In this document: piece by piece, positions 8,703 to 16,628 of the stretch
How the letters are laid out: every line of letters begins with the position of its first letter
How positions within the stretch are numbered: position 1 is the first letter of the stretch
Assembly: GCA_016934315.1 (NCBI GenBank)
Contig: JAFGSY010000027.1
Coordinates: forward strand, 1-64,000
Reading direction: 5' to 3'
DNA: 64,000 nt
DNA from: Candidatus Anaeroferrophillus wilburensis
GTDB taxonomy: Bacteria; Desulfobacterota; Anaeroferrophillalia; Anaeroferrophillales; Anaeroferrophillaceae
Program-made: the position numbers and the translations under genes
The notes under the pieces: model-generated
The model's input: the letters and a program-made list of their open reading frames with translations, nothing else
Told to the model about the DNA's origin: nothing
The model's database searches: none

Positions 8703-9986
8703 ATGGACAGACAATATGACACCGCCCTGCGACCTTACATGCACAAGCGCCTTGAGGAGATCCAGGAAGCCGATATCCTGGTGGGGATTCCCTGCTTCAA
8801 TAATGAAGATACCATCACCCATGTGGCGCGGATGGTGTCCCAGGGCATTTTCCAGTACTATCCCCATCACCGGGCGGTAATCATGATCGCCGACGGCGGT
8901 TCCACCGACGATTCCCGGGACCGCATCACGGAGTTGCAGCTCAAACCCTGGCAGGAGAAGCTGGTTACCATCTATCGGGGAATCGGCGGCAAGGGGACGG
9001 CCCTGCGCGCGGTGTTCGAGGCCGCCCACACCCTCAATGTGAAGGTGTGTGCCTGCGTCGATTCGGACCTCAGGAGCATCAATCCCGACTGGGTGAAATA
9101 CCTGCTTGATCCGGTGCTGGAAAAGGGGTTTGAATTTGTGGCGCCCATCTACTCGCGCTATAAATATGATGGTACGATCACCAACAACATCGTTTATAAC
9201 CTGGTACGTTCTTTGTATGGCAAGCGGATCCGTCAGCCCATCGGCGGCGATTTTGCCTTCTCCAGCGGGCTGGCTAAACACTATCTGGAGCAGGATGTCT
9301 GGGGCAGTGATATTGCCCGTTTCGGCATCGATGTCTGGATGACCACCAATGCCCTGATGCAGGGGGCCAAAGTATGCCAGGCCAACCTGGGAGTGAAAAT
9401 CCACGACGCCAAGGACCCGGCCGCGGCTTTGGGGCCCATGTTTCGTCAGGTTTGCGGTACCTTGTTCGCCCTCATGGGAGAGCATGAAAAGTTCTGGATG
9501 GGGATTGACCATAGCGACCCGGTACCGGTCTTCGGGATGGAAGGTTTCCTCGAACCGCAGCCGGTGAAGGTCAATCAGCCGCGCATGGTCAGGGAATTCA
9601 AAGAGGGCATGCGCCTGTTCGCGCCCCTCTGGAAAGGGTTGTTCTCCGCGGAGGTGTTCGGCGAACTGGAGAAGGCGGCCAGGTTGGAAGCGGACCAGTT
9701 TGCTTTTCCGGTGGAAGTCTGGGCCAAGCTGGTGTATGAACTGGCGGCCAAGTATCATCATCTGGAGCAGCATCGCATGAAGATGCTGTCGGTGATGACC
9801 CCGTTATATCTGGCCCGGGTGGCCTCGTTCATCAACCGGACCAGGGAGATGGATTCACTGGCTTCCGAGCAGGTGGTGGAGGAGCAGGCCCGGGTGTTCG
9901 AGGACCAGAAACCCTATCTGCGCCAGATTTGGAACAATGGGGAGCACCCCGGGGAACTTGAAAAAGCTCTGGCTGCGGAGGATTAG
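8703..9986 (+). CDS. GT-A-fold glycosyltransferase (family 2-like)
   Basis: A 427-residue cytoplasmic sugar transferase. The N-terminal domain shows the nucleotide-sugar fold: ILVGIPCFNNEDTI (about 25-38), the ADGGSTDDS motif (about 63-71), GGKGTALRAVFEAA, and the metal-binding DSD at residues 120-122 (ACVDSDLRS). The QPIGGDFAFSSG and GIDVWMTTNA segments look like the acceptor-site region. The C-terminal ~130 residues are helical. SD GAGGAGG precedes the ATG. The layout resembles glucosyl/mannosyl-glycerate-type synthases that make compatible solutes, but I cannot name the acceptor. Confidence 0.75.
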   Translation: MDRQYDTALRPYMHKRLEEIQEADILVGIPCFNNEDTITHVARMVSQGIFQYYPHHRAVIMIADGGSTDDSRDRITELQLKPWQEKLVTIYRGIGGKGTALRAVFEAAHTLNVKVCACVDSDLRSINPDWVKYLLDPVLEKGFEFVAPIYSRYKYDGTITNNIVYNLVRSLYGKRIRQPIGGDFAFSSGLAKHYLEQDVWGSDIARFGIDVWMTTNALMQGAKVCQANLGVKIHDAKDPAAALGPMFRQVCGTLFALMGEHEKFWMGIDHSDPVPVFGMEGFLEPQPVKVNQPRMVREFKEGMRLFAPLWKGLFSAEVFGELEKAARLEADQFAFPVEVWAKLVYELAAKYHHLEQHRMKMLSVMTPLYLARVASFINRTREMDSLASEQVVEEQARVFEDQKPYLRQIWNNGEHPGELEKALAAED

Positions 9987-10110
9987 AATCGCGGCAGGAT
10001 TCCTGAAGCGTTTATCCGGAAAAGAGTTTTCTCCTTGACAAAAGGGGAAGTGATAGTGTTGTATGATAATTCACACTAAAATACTTTGATAATTGCTTGG
10101 GAACAAGAAC

Positions 10111-10836
10111 ATGACTGAGAAGAACACCAATTTTTCCTGTGTGCAGTGCAGCGCCGTCTGGGGCAAACAGGGCAAGACCAACTGCTGGAGCAGTTCCGCG
10201 GAAGAGGCACCGGTAAAGCCAAAGAACTGTCCGTCCAGGGATTACCTGGATGTCATTAACGAGTGCTTCGAACTCTACCGGGACAATAGCGAGGATGCCA
10301 AGCTGGCCCAGGTGGCTGCCAGAGTGGAAGGCATGTGCTACCAGCCGATTCCCGGCAGTGAGGCAGTCAATCCCCGTTGGACCAGGGTTGAAGATACCAT
10401 TGCCCTGGCCAAGCTCATGGGCTACCAGAAAATCGGCATTGCCACCTGTCTTGGTCTGCTGGAGGAGAGCAACCAGCTGGTGAAGATTCTCAAAGCCCAG
10501 GGCTTTGACGTGGTGAGCCTGTGCTGCAAGGCCGGCAGCATCGACAAACTGGAATTGGGCCTCACGGAAGACGAAAAGGTGCGGCCCCATACCTTTGAGC
10601 CGGCCTGCAACCCGGTGGCTCAGGCCAAGCTGCTGAACCGGGCAGAAACCGATATGAATATCATCGTCGGCCTTTGCGTCGGCCACGACATGCTTTTTTC
10701 CAAGTATTCAGAGGCGCCGGTTACCACCCTGGTGGTCAAGGATCGGGTCACCGGCCACAATCCGGCCAGCGTTCTCTACGGGCAGAATTTTTACTACAAA
10801 CGGCTCCAGAGCCAGCCCCTCCAGATTCCCGAATGA
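10111..10836 (+). CDS. DUF1847 family cysteine-rich, probable metal-binding protein
   Basis: A soluble protein of 241 residues from the ATG at 10111; an upstream TTG at 10093 is less likely. The N-terminus carries a cysteine cluster (FSCVQCSAVWG, NCWSS, NCPS), and more cysteines occur in a Rossmann-like middle (KIGIATCLGLLEE, VVSLCCKAGS, EPACNPV, GLCVGHDMLF). This matches the DUF1847 pattern as I remember it. Its stop overlaps the next ATG (ATGA), coupling it to a DUF2284 protein that is also rich in cysteine. The biochemical role of the family is not known to me. Confidence 0.72.
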   Translation: MTEKNTNFSCVQCSAVWGKQGKTNCWSSSAEEAPVKPKNCPSRDYLDVINECFELYRDNSEDAKLAQVAARVEGMCYQPIPGSEAVNPRWTRVEDTIALAKLMGYQKIGIATCLGLLEESNQLVKILKAQGFDVVSLCCKAGSIDKLELGLTEDEKVRPHTFEPACNPVAQAKLLNRAETDMNIIVGLCVGHDMLFSKYSEAPVTTLVVKDRVTGHNPASVLYGQNFYYKRLQSQPLQIPE

Positions 10837-11423
10837 GTGATCTTCCATTGACCGTCCTGCGTCGGCTGGCCGCTCACCTGGGAGCCAGCGATGTGGCATT
10901 GCTGAATGCTGCCGATATTGTGGTCGAAGACCGGCTGGCTGCCCTCTGTCGTGAGCCTGGCTGTGAATGGTACGGCCAGTCATGCAGCTGCCCGCCGCAT
11001 GTCGGCGGCCCGGCCGTTTTCAGGAAACTTCTGGAGATCTATCCCCAGGCCCTGGCGTTTCGCATCGATGCCCCGAAAGAGGTCCTTTTCTCCGCTGATC
11101 GGCGGGAAGTCTTTCATCTGCTGCACACCATTGCCGCAGATCTTGAAGCGGCCGCTGAAAAAGAGGGATTCAGCCGTGCGGCAGCGTTTGCCGGCGGGTC
11201 CTGCAAGGATATCTTCTGCACTGATCAGAGTGATTGTCGGGTGCTGGCCATCGGCGGCTCCTGCCGCCACCCGGAAGCCGCACGGCCATCCCTTTCCGGG
11301 TTTGGCGTCAATGTGTCACACCTGCTGCAGACTGCCGAATGGGAAGACGCCTCCGCAACCGGTGCTTTGCCGGATGAGGCGGATAACACCATGCCGCTGG
11401 TTGGCCTGGTGCTGCTGGGGTAG
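10833..11423 (+). CDS. DUF2284 family predicted metal-binding protein
   Basis: A 196-residue protein starting at the ATG that overlaps the previous stop. The key feature is a cysteine cluster typical of DUF2284: CREPGCEWYGQSCSCPPHVG near residues 29-48, then CKDIFC and DCRVLAIGGSCRHPEAARPS near 128-155, suitable for an iron-sulfur cluster or other metal. The ending GLVLLG is also family-like. A hairpin at 11435-11455 probably terminates the two-gene operon. The longer in-frame extension back to 10674 lies inside the upstream gene and is not used. Confidence 0.72.
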   Translation: MSDLPLTVLRRLAAHLGASDVALLNAADIVVEDRLAALCREPGCEWYGQSCSCPPHVGGPAVFRKLLEIYPQALAFRIDAPKEVLFSADRREVFHLLHTIAADLEAAAEKEGFSRAAAFAGGSCKDIFCTDQSDCRVLAIGGSCRHPEAARPSLSGFGVNVSHLLQTAEWEDASATGALPDEADNTMPLVGLVLLG

Positions 11424-11434
11424 TGGAAATCCGG

Positions 11435-11455
11435 GCGGCAGGCAGCGCCAGCCGC
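11435..11455. terminator. Hairpin between convergent genes
   Basis: GCGGC-a-GGC-agc-GCC-a-GCCGC forms an 8-bp GC-rich stem with symmetric single mismatches, followed on the plus strand by TTCAGCTTTTT. It sits between the DUF2284 gene and the convergent CoA-binding gene and may serve both. Confidence 0.6.
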
Positions 11456-11467
11456 TTCAGCTTTTTG

Positions 11468-11839
11468 CTAGGCGATCATGTACTGGTCGGTTCTCAGGAG
11501 GACCAGGGTGCAGGCCCTGACCACCCTGATGCCTGCGTCGGTCAGCTGCGCTTCGATATGGTCATCTTCGGTGCCTGGATTGAGGATTACCCTGGCCGGT
11601 TTTTTCGCGATGATCTCCGGGACGATTTTTTGCAGAATTGTCGGGTTGACGTAGACGGTTACCGTATCGATGGTTTCATCAATGGAGCTGACGTCAGGCC
11701 GGCAGGGGATGCCATCCACCGTTTCGACCCGGTGACTGACCGGGATGACCTTATGGCCATACTCAGCAAGCATGTTCTGAGCCTTGTAGGCGTATCTTTC
11801 TTTTTTATCGCTGGCTCCCAAGAGGGCTACCGTTTCCAT
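11468..11839 (-). CDS. CoA-binding domain protein (CoA_binding_2 type)
   Basis: A small single-domain Rossmann protein of 123 residues. It shows the family nucleotide loop ETVALLGASDKKERYAYKA, HKVIPVSHRVETVDGIPCRP, and the DTVTVYVNPTILQKIVPEI and RVILNPGTEDD segments. The start at METVALLG is preferred because GGAGGA lies just upstream; a start five codons earlier is possible. Related proteins bind CoA or a nucleotide, but their role is unclear. It is divergent from the PhnD-like lipoprotein gene, with the shared intergenic region holding that gene's promoter. Confidence 0.75.
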   Translation of the reverse strand: METVALLGASDKKERYAYKAQNMLAEYGHKVIPVSHRVETVDGIPCRPDVSSIDETIDTVTVYVNPTILQKIVPEIIAKKPARVILNPGTEDDHIEAQLTDAGIRVVRACTLVLLRTDQYMIA

Positions 11840-11897
11840 CGTATCCTCCTCCATTTCCTTATTAGCTGTTTGACCTGAACCGCAAAAACCTTGACCG

Positions 11898-11926
11898 TTG
11901 ATAATAATTGAGTACTATACTATACT
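11898..11926 (+). promoter_or_regulatory. Sigma-70-type promoter for the PhnD-like/sensor kinase operon
   Basis: TTGATA (11898-11903) and TATACT (11921-11926) are separated by exactly 17 bp, in an AT-rich intergenic region about 40 bp before the lipoprotein start. Confidence 0.6.
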
Positions 11927-11968
11927 TTTATTGGAAAAGTGATTATTTTCTAATGAGAGGTGCTTAGC

Positions 11969-12883
11969 ATGAAGAGGATGAAATGGGCTATAGTTTTTTT
12001 GCTGATGCTGTTGTTCATTGGTGGGTGCGGCGAGCGGGAAAAGAGCGAGGAAACGGTGGAAAGCACCAAGCCGACGCTGCAGATCGGCCTGCTTCCCGAG
12101 CAGAATATCTTCAGCCAGAAAAAACGCTATGAGCCGCTGGCTGCCTATATTTCCCGGCAGGCAGGAGTGACCGTGAATCTTAAAATTCTTTCCCGTTATG
12201 GCAACATTATTGATAATTTCATCTCTGGTGACCTGGATGGTGCTTTTTTCGGTAGTTTTACCGGTGCCCTGGCAATCAGAAAGCTGGGGGTGGAGCCCCT
12301 CGCCAGGCCCGAATACAACGATGGCACCTCCACCTATTACGGCATGATTTTTACCCGCAAGGACAGCGGCATCCAATCAGCTCGTGATATGAAAGGAAAA
12401 CGGTTTGCTTTCGTGGATATGGTAACCACCGCCGGCTGGCTCCTGCCCTTGCACTATTTTCAGGAACATGGCATTGACGATTATCGCTCTTGGTTCGGAG
12501 AAACCTATTTTGCCGGTACCCATGAAGATGCCATCTACGATGTGCTTAACGGCAAGGCTGATGTGGGGGCGGCAAAAAACCAGGTTTTTTATCGATTGGC
12601 CCGGAAAAACCCGGCCCTGACCGAGGAATTGACCATCCTGATGACCTCGCCTGAGGTGCCGGCAAATGGTCTGGCGGTGCGACACGATCTTGATGAAACA
12701 CTGAAGAAAAGGCTTAAAGATGTCCTGATCCATATGGACCTCAGCGAAGAAGGTAAACGTGTTCTGCAAAGCCTGGGGGTGCAGCGGTTCATTGAAACCA
12801 CGGTGCAGGACTATCAGCCGGTTTTTGATTTTGCCAATCATATCGGCCTCGACCTGTCGACCTATGATTACCTTAATCAGTGA
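11969..12883 (+). CDS. PhnD-like phosphate/phosphonate-type substrate-binding lipoprotein
   Basis: A periplasmic type-2 binding protein of 304 residues. It has a lipoprotein signal with lipobox LLFIGGC (about residues 15-21), then a PhnD-like body: LQIGLLPEQNIFSQKKRYEPLAAYISRQ-type start, DGAFFGSFTGALA, YYGMIFTRKDSGIQSARDMKGKRFAFVD, and HEDAIYDVLNGKADVGAAKN. The start at 11969 follows GAGAGG. No ABC permease or ATPase is next to it. Instead a sensor kinase follows 42 bp later, so it more likely presents a ligand to the sensor than to a transporter. The ligand (oxyanion, phosphonate or other) cannot be deduced. Confidence 0.82.
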   Translation: MKRMKWAIVFLLMLLFIGGCGEREKSEETVESTKPTLQIGLLPEQNIFSQKKRYEPLAAYISRQAGVTVNLKILSRYGNIIDNFISGDLDGAFFGSFTGALAIRKLGVEPLARPEYNDGTSTYYGMIFTRKDSGIQSARDMKGKRFAFVDMVTTAGWLLPLHYFQEHGIDDYRSWFGETYFAGTHEDAIYDVLNGKADVGAAKNQVFYRLARKNPALTEELTILMTSPEVPANGLAVRHDLDETLKKRLKDVLIHMDLSEEGKRVLQSLGVQRFIETTVQDYQPVFDFANHIGLDLSTYDYLNQ

Positions 12884-12925
12884 ATGGATTAGGTGCCGTT
12901 TCGTGGTGGGGAAAGATCCTGATCA

Positions 12926-14389
12926 ATGAGAAAAAAAGTCATAACCGGATTAACGGTGCTGATCCTTTGTTTTGTTGCCGGTGGCGTCTATATAACCGGA
13001 TCGATCGATAAGGTTATGACCCGGCTGGAAAACATCAACACCCTGCATAAAGTGGAATTCCTGCGCAAGACCCTCCTGCAGGAGATCAATGTTGTGCAGA
13101 CGGATCTCCTGCTCAAAGATTCTCCCCATGCCCGCAATATCGATGTATTTGTCGGCAATGTTGAGCAGATGGTCAGCGGTGTCGACAGCTGTTTTGACTG
13201 CCATCATGATCCCCTGGTTTTGCAGCAAATTACCGAGGTGCGTGATGACATCAATGAGTATGCCAAAAAACTCAGCCGAGTCTATACCCTCAGGGCAAAC
13301 TTGCAGCGGCTTAACAGGGAAAAACAGAATGCCTTTGCCCAAGGGCAGAATGTCATCAGCAAGGTTGACCGGATCGTTGTCACCTCATCGGAAAAAGTAG
13401 CTTCCAGGGTTCTGCAGGCACGGAATAAAATTGAGGAGACCAAAAATCTGGTTACTGCCCTGCTGGTGATTGGTCCCCTGGCCATCGTCATGTTGGCGTT
13501 GATTTTTGTCCGTTTTGTCATCGATAGCGTTGGGACGCTTACGAGAGCTACCCGGAAACTGAAAGAGGGGAACCTGCATTATCGGATTGACAAAAGACTG
13601 CAGGATGAATTTCAGGAGCTGGCAGTAGCCTTTAACGATATGGCCACTTCCATCGAAGCCCAGTATCGGAACATGCAGCATACCGAACGCCTGGCGGCGG
13701 TGGGTGAGTTTGCCGCCGGTCTGGCCCACGAGGTGAAGAATCCCCTGGCTGGCATCAAAGTGTCCATTGAGGTTCTTGCTAATGATCTGCCGCTGGAACC
13801 GGATGACAAGGATATCTTTGCCAGGATTATCAACGAAGTGAACCGGATCGAAACGTTGCTTAAGAGTCTCCTGAACTATGCCCGCCCGCCGAAACCAAAG
13901 GCAACGGTTCTCAATCTCAATCAGCTGCTGGAAAAAACCATTGCTACTTCCCAATACACTCTCAAGAGCACTACCAGCGGTCCAGGGGCTGGTAAATATA
14001 TTAAATTTATTACCGAATTTGGTCGCGATATTCCAGATATTACTGCTGACCCCGGGCAGTTGCAGCAGATTTTTCTGAACTTGCTGTTGAATGCCATCGA
14101 TGCTATCCGTGACCAGGGAACAATTAGCATCAGTACTGTGTCCAAGGATGACGGGTATGTCCAGGTCATTATTGCCGATACCGGCCGGGGTATTGAGCCG
14201 GACGTCAGGAACAATATTTTCAACCCTTTTTTTACCACGAAACCTAAAGGCACCGGTTTGGGGCTGGCAATCTGCAAGCGCCTGATCGAACAGCAAGGCG
14301 GCAGTATCAAGGTTGACAGCGTGGTGGGGGAGGGGGCGGTTTTTACGCTGCTGCTGCCGTATGAGTTGATAAAAGAAGGTGAAAAATGA
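12926..14389 (+). CDS. Membrane sensor histidine kinase with a periplasmic c-type haem motif
   Basis: A 487-residue signalling kinase. TM1 spans about residues 6-24 and TM2 about 175-199. Between them is a helical periplasmic sensor of ~150 residues with a CXXCH motif at C89-F-D-C92-H93 (SCFDCHHD), which indicates covalent haem c. A HAMP segment follows (about 200-250), then HisKA with the phospho-acceptor H268 in GLAHEVKNPLAG, and an HATPase domain with N-box (NLLLNAIDAI), G1 (IADTGRGI), F-box and G2 (KGTGLGLAICK). It lies after a PhnD-like lipoprotein and overlaps the response regulator start (ATGA), so the three genes form one signalling unit. Haem could sense redox state or a gas; this is inference. 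Confidence 0.88.
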   Translation: MRKKVITGLTVLILCFVAGGVYITGSIDKVMTRLENINTLHKVEFLRKTLLQEINVVQTDLLLKDSPHARNIDVFVGNVEQMVSGVDSCFDCHHDPLVLQQITEVRDDINEYAKKLSRVYTLRANLQRLNREKQNAFAQGQNVISKVDRIVVTSSEKVASRVLQARNKIEETKNLVTALLVIGPLAIVMLALIFVRFVIDSVGTLTRATRKLKEGNLHYRIDKRLQDEFQELAVAFNDMATSIEAQYRNMQHTERLAAVGEFAAGLAHEVKNPLAGIKVSIEVLANDLPLEPDDKDIFARIINEVNRIETLLKSLLNYARPPKPKATVLNLNQLLEKTIATSQYTLKSTTSGPGAGKYIKFITEFGRDIPDITADPGQLQQIFLNLLLNAIDAIRDQGTISISTVSKDDGYVQVIIADTGRGIEPDVRNNIFNPFFTTKPKGTGLGLAICKRLIEQQGGSIKVDSVVGEGAVFTLLLPYELIKEGEK

Positions 14390-15783
14390 GCAAAGCCCAT
14401 GGCAGAATATTTCTCATTGATGACGAAGAATTGGTCGTTTCCATGCTGGCGAGGGTGTTGAAAAAGGAGGGCTATGAAACCAGGGTGCAGACGAGTGCCG
14501 AAGATGCGGTCAACAACATCGCTTCCTGGCATCCTGATCTGGTGCTGCTGGATATCCATCTTGATGAAGATGTGGATGGTATCCAGATCCTGCAGCAGAT
14601 AAAAACAGAGGAGATCGACACCCAGGTGGTGATGCTCACTGCCGATGACCGGGCGGAAACAGCCATCAAGGCAATGAAGCTCGGAGCTGTCGACTACCTT
14701 AACAAACCCTTCAACAGTGAAGAGGTGAAGATTGTCATCAAAGGCATTCTGGAAAAGGGGAAACTCAAGGATGAAGTCAGTTACCTGAGAAAAAGCAACG
14801 AAGCCAAAGCCACGCAGAAGATGGTCGGTGAATCACCGGTTATCAAAGATCTGATGTTCAAAGCCCAGCGCATTGCTGAAGCCGGTGCCCAGACTATCCT
14901 GATTACCGGTGAATCAGGAACCGGCAAGGAAGTCCTGGCCCGTTATATCCATGACTGTCGTAACGCACAGCAGGCGCCGGGGGGGCAGCAGGTTCCTTAT
15001 GTGACGGTCAACTGTACCGCTCTGCCGGATAATCTTATTGAAAGCGAGCTTTTCGGCCATTCAAAGTGGGCGTTTACCGATGCCAAGGCGGAAAAGAAGG
15101 GGATGTTTGAATTGGCTGACGGGGGGACCATCCTCCTGGACGAAATCGGCGATATGCGTCTTGAGCTCCAAAGCAAGTTTCTCCGGGTGCTGGAGGAGAG
15201 AAAAGTCAGGCGGCTGGGGGGGAAAACGGACCTTCCTGTTGATGTGACGGTGATTGCCACCACCAATAAGGATTTGAAGGCTGCCGTTGCCGCCAAGCAG
15301 TTTCGCGAAGATCTTTATTTTCGTCTGAGTACCTTTGCCATGCACCTGCCGCCGCTGCGGGAGCGGTCCCAGGATATTGCTCTCCTGGCCCGTTTTTTTC
15401 TGGCCCATTTTGCCCGTAAATATGACAAAAAAAAGGTTCAGGACATCTCTCCCGAGGCCGAGCAGATTTTGTGCTCCTATGGATGGCCGGGCAATATCCG
15501 GGAGTTGAGAAATGTCATTGAACGGTGTGTTGTGTTGGAAAGCGCGGAGCTCATTACTGCTGATCAGCTGCCGGCTGAGCTGGCGGGCGGCCAAGCCTCG
15601 GAGTCTTTCCAGATGGATAGGATTATTCTGCCGGCGGAGGGCTTATCGCTGGAGAAGGTGGAGCAGGAACTGCTGCGGCAGGCGTTAGAGAGGACGGGCT
15701 ACAATCAGACAAAAGCGGCAAAATTGCTGCAGATTTCCTATGATACCCTGCGTTATCAGGCAAAAAAATATGGTTTGCTTTAA
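14386..15783 (+). CDS. Sigma-54-dependent response regulator (NtrC family) with atypical GAFTGA loop
   Basis: A 465-residue regulator: receiver domain with phospho-acceptor D56 (LVLLDIHL), AAA+ domain with Walker A GESGTGKEVLARYIH and Walker B ADGGTILLDEIGDM, a C-terminal Fis-type helix-turn-helix (NQTKAAKLLQISYDTLRYQAK). The sigma-54-contacting GAFTGA loop is replaced by W228-A-F-T-D-A233, within SKWAFTDAKAEKKG. GAFTDA variants exist, but a bulky Trp at the first position is unusual. It is translationally coupled to the sensor kinase, its likely partner. Targets are unknown; a good -24/-12 site at 20058 is one candidate. Confidence 0.9.
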   Translation: MSKAHGRIFLIDDEELVVSMLARVLKKEGYETRVQTSAEDAVNNIASWHPDLVLLDIHLDEDVDGIQILQQIKTEEIDTQVVMLTADDRAETAIKAMKLGAVDYLNKPFNSEEVKIVIKGILEKGKLKDEVSYLRKSNEAKATQKMVGESPVIKDLMFKAQRIAEAGAQTILITGESGTGKEVLARYIHDCRNAQQAPGGQQVPYVTVNCTALPDNLIESELFGHSKWAFTDAKAEKKGMFELADGGTILLDEIGDMRLELQSKFLRVLEERKVRRLGGKTDLPVDVTVIATTNKDLKAAVAAKQFREDLYFRLSTFAMHLPPLRERSQDIALLARFFLAHFARKYDKKKVQDISPEAEQILCSYGWPGNIRELRNVIERCVVLESAELITADQLPAELAGGQASESFQMDRIILPAEGLSLEKVEQELLRQALERTGYNQTKAAKLLQISYDTLRYQAKKYGLL

Positions 15784-15811
15784 CAACGTGCCGGGAAAAT
15801 ATCCATGTTAG

Positions 15812-16519
15812 TTATGGGGAAAACCGGATTCCCGCCCGGCAGACCCCGGCATCAAATATGGTTTTCCAGACGACAACTCCGGTGCGGTCGGCAAAGGTAT
15901 TCTCAAAATTGACCGGCTGCCCCGGTTCCAGCGGATACAGGGTGGTAAGACCAATACCCCCCTCGCTCATATCGATTGACTGCGAGGTAAAGGTTGATCG
16001 ACGCTGTTTTCCCGCAAAATTGGTGTTCATCGACAAGTTTATTCGTCGGGCAAAGGGGCGGCGTGGTGTCTGGCGCCTGCTTTTAACGCCGTCATTGCCG
16101 ATGAAGCGGCAGCCTTGGGAAAAAAGGCAGGAATTCTGATCGAGTGCTTCGCAGATAAAGGTGGTAACTTCATTTAGTTTGAAGGGCTTGATGATAAAGT
16201 GACAGGCTCCGCCAAGGATCGCCTGGCGGATATTGCTACTCAGATTCGAGCCATTGATATAGCTGGCGGTCATGATAACGGTCAGAGTCTCGGGATAGAG
16301 AAGCTTAATGGCCTTCATGAGTTCCAGTCCATTGAAATCCGGCAAATGGATATCCAGGATGCACATGTCGAAGGAGCGTTCGGCCATGACCTCCAGGGCT
16401 TGGGCGGCTGTCTCTGCAGTGACCACCTGGTAGGGATGATGACGTAATGCTTTTTTGAGGCCGAAAAGAATAAGTTGCTCATCGTCAACTATGAGAAGAC
16501 TTCTCTCTTGTCCCGCCAT
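15812..16519 (-). CDS. Response regulator with receiver and PilZ domains
   Basis: A 235-residue protein starting at the ATG preceded by GGGGAAGG (a GTG two codons earlier is too close to it). The receiver domain spans about residues 5-125 (LLIVDDEQLILFGLKKAL, phospho-acceptor in MCILDIHLPDFNGLELM, KPF motif). A PilZ domain follows (about 145-235) with the c-di-GMP-binding signature: the basic cluster SRRQTPRRPFARR and the DMSEGGIGL turn. It would join phosphorelay input with c-di-GMP binding. No effector domain such as HTH is present, so it may act by protein contact. It is convergent with the sigma-54 regulator and lies downstream of the spermidine-synthase-like gene. Confidence 0.82.
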   Translation of the reverse strand: MAGQERSLLIVDDEQLILFGLKKALRHHPYQVVTAETAAQALEVMAERSFDMCILDIHLPDFNGLELMKAIKLLYPETLTVIMTASYINGSNLSSNIRQAILGGACHFIIKPFKLNEVTTFICEALDQNSCLFSQGCRFIGNDGVKSRRQTPRRPFARRINLSMNTNFAGKQRRSTFTSQSIDMSEGGIGLTTLYPLEPGQPVNFENTFADRTGVVVWKTIFDAGVCRAGIRFSP

Positions 16520-16628
16520 AGCCACACCTTCCCCTTCCTTCTTCGTTAAGCTCCAAGATATACTGTTGTCATCACCAGACTGGGAAATAAGACGGCAGCA
16601 CTGTTTCCATTTATCTGGTGATTGGCTG

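Noticed and set aside
10035-10066. TTGACA followed by TATGAT as a promoter for the DUF1847 gene
   Set aside because: The spacer is 21 bp, too long for a normal sigma-70 promoter.
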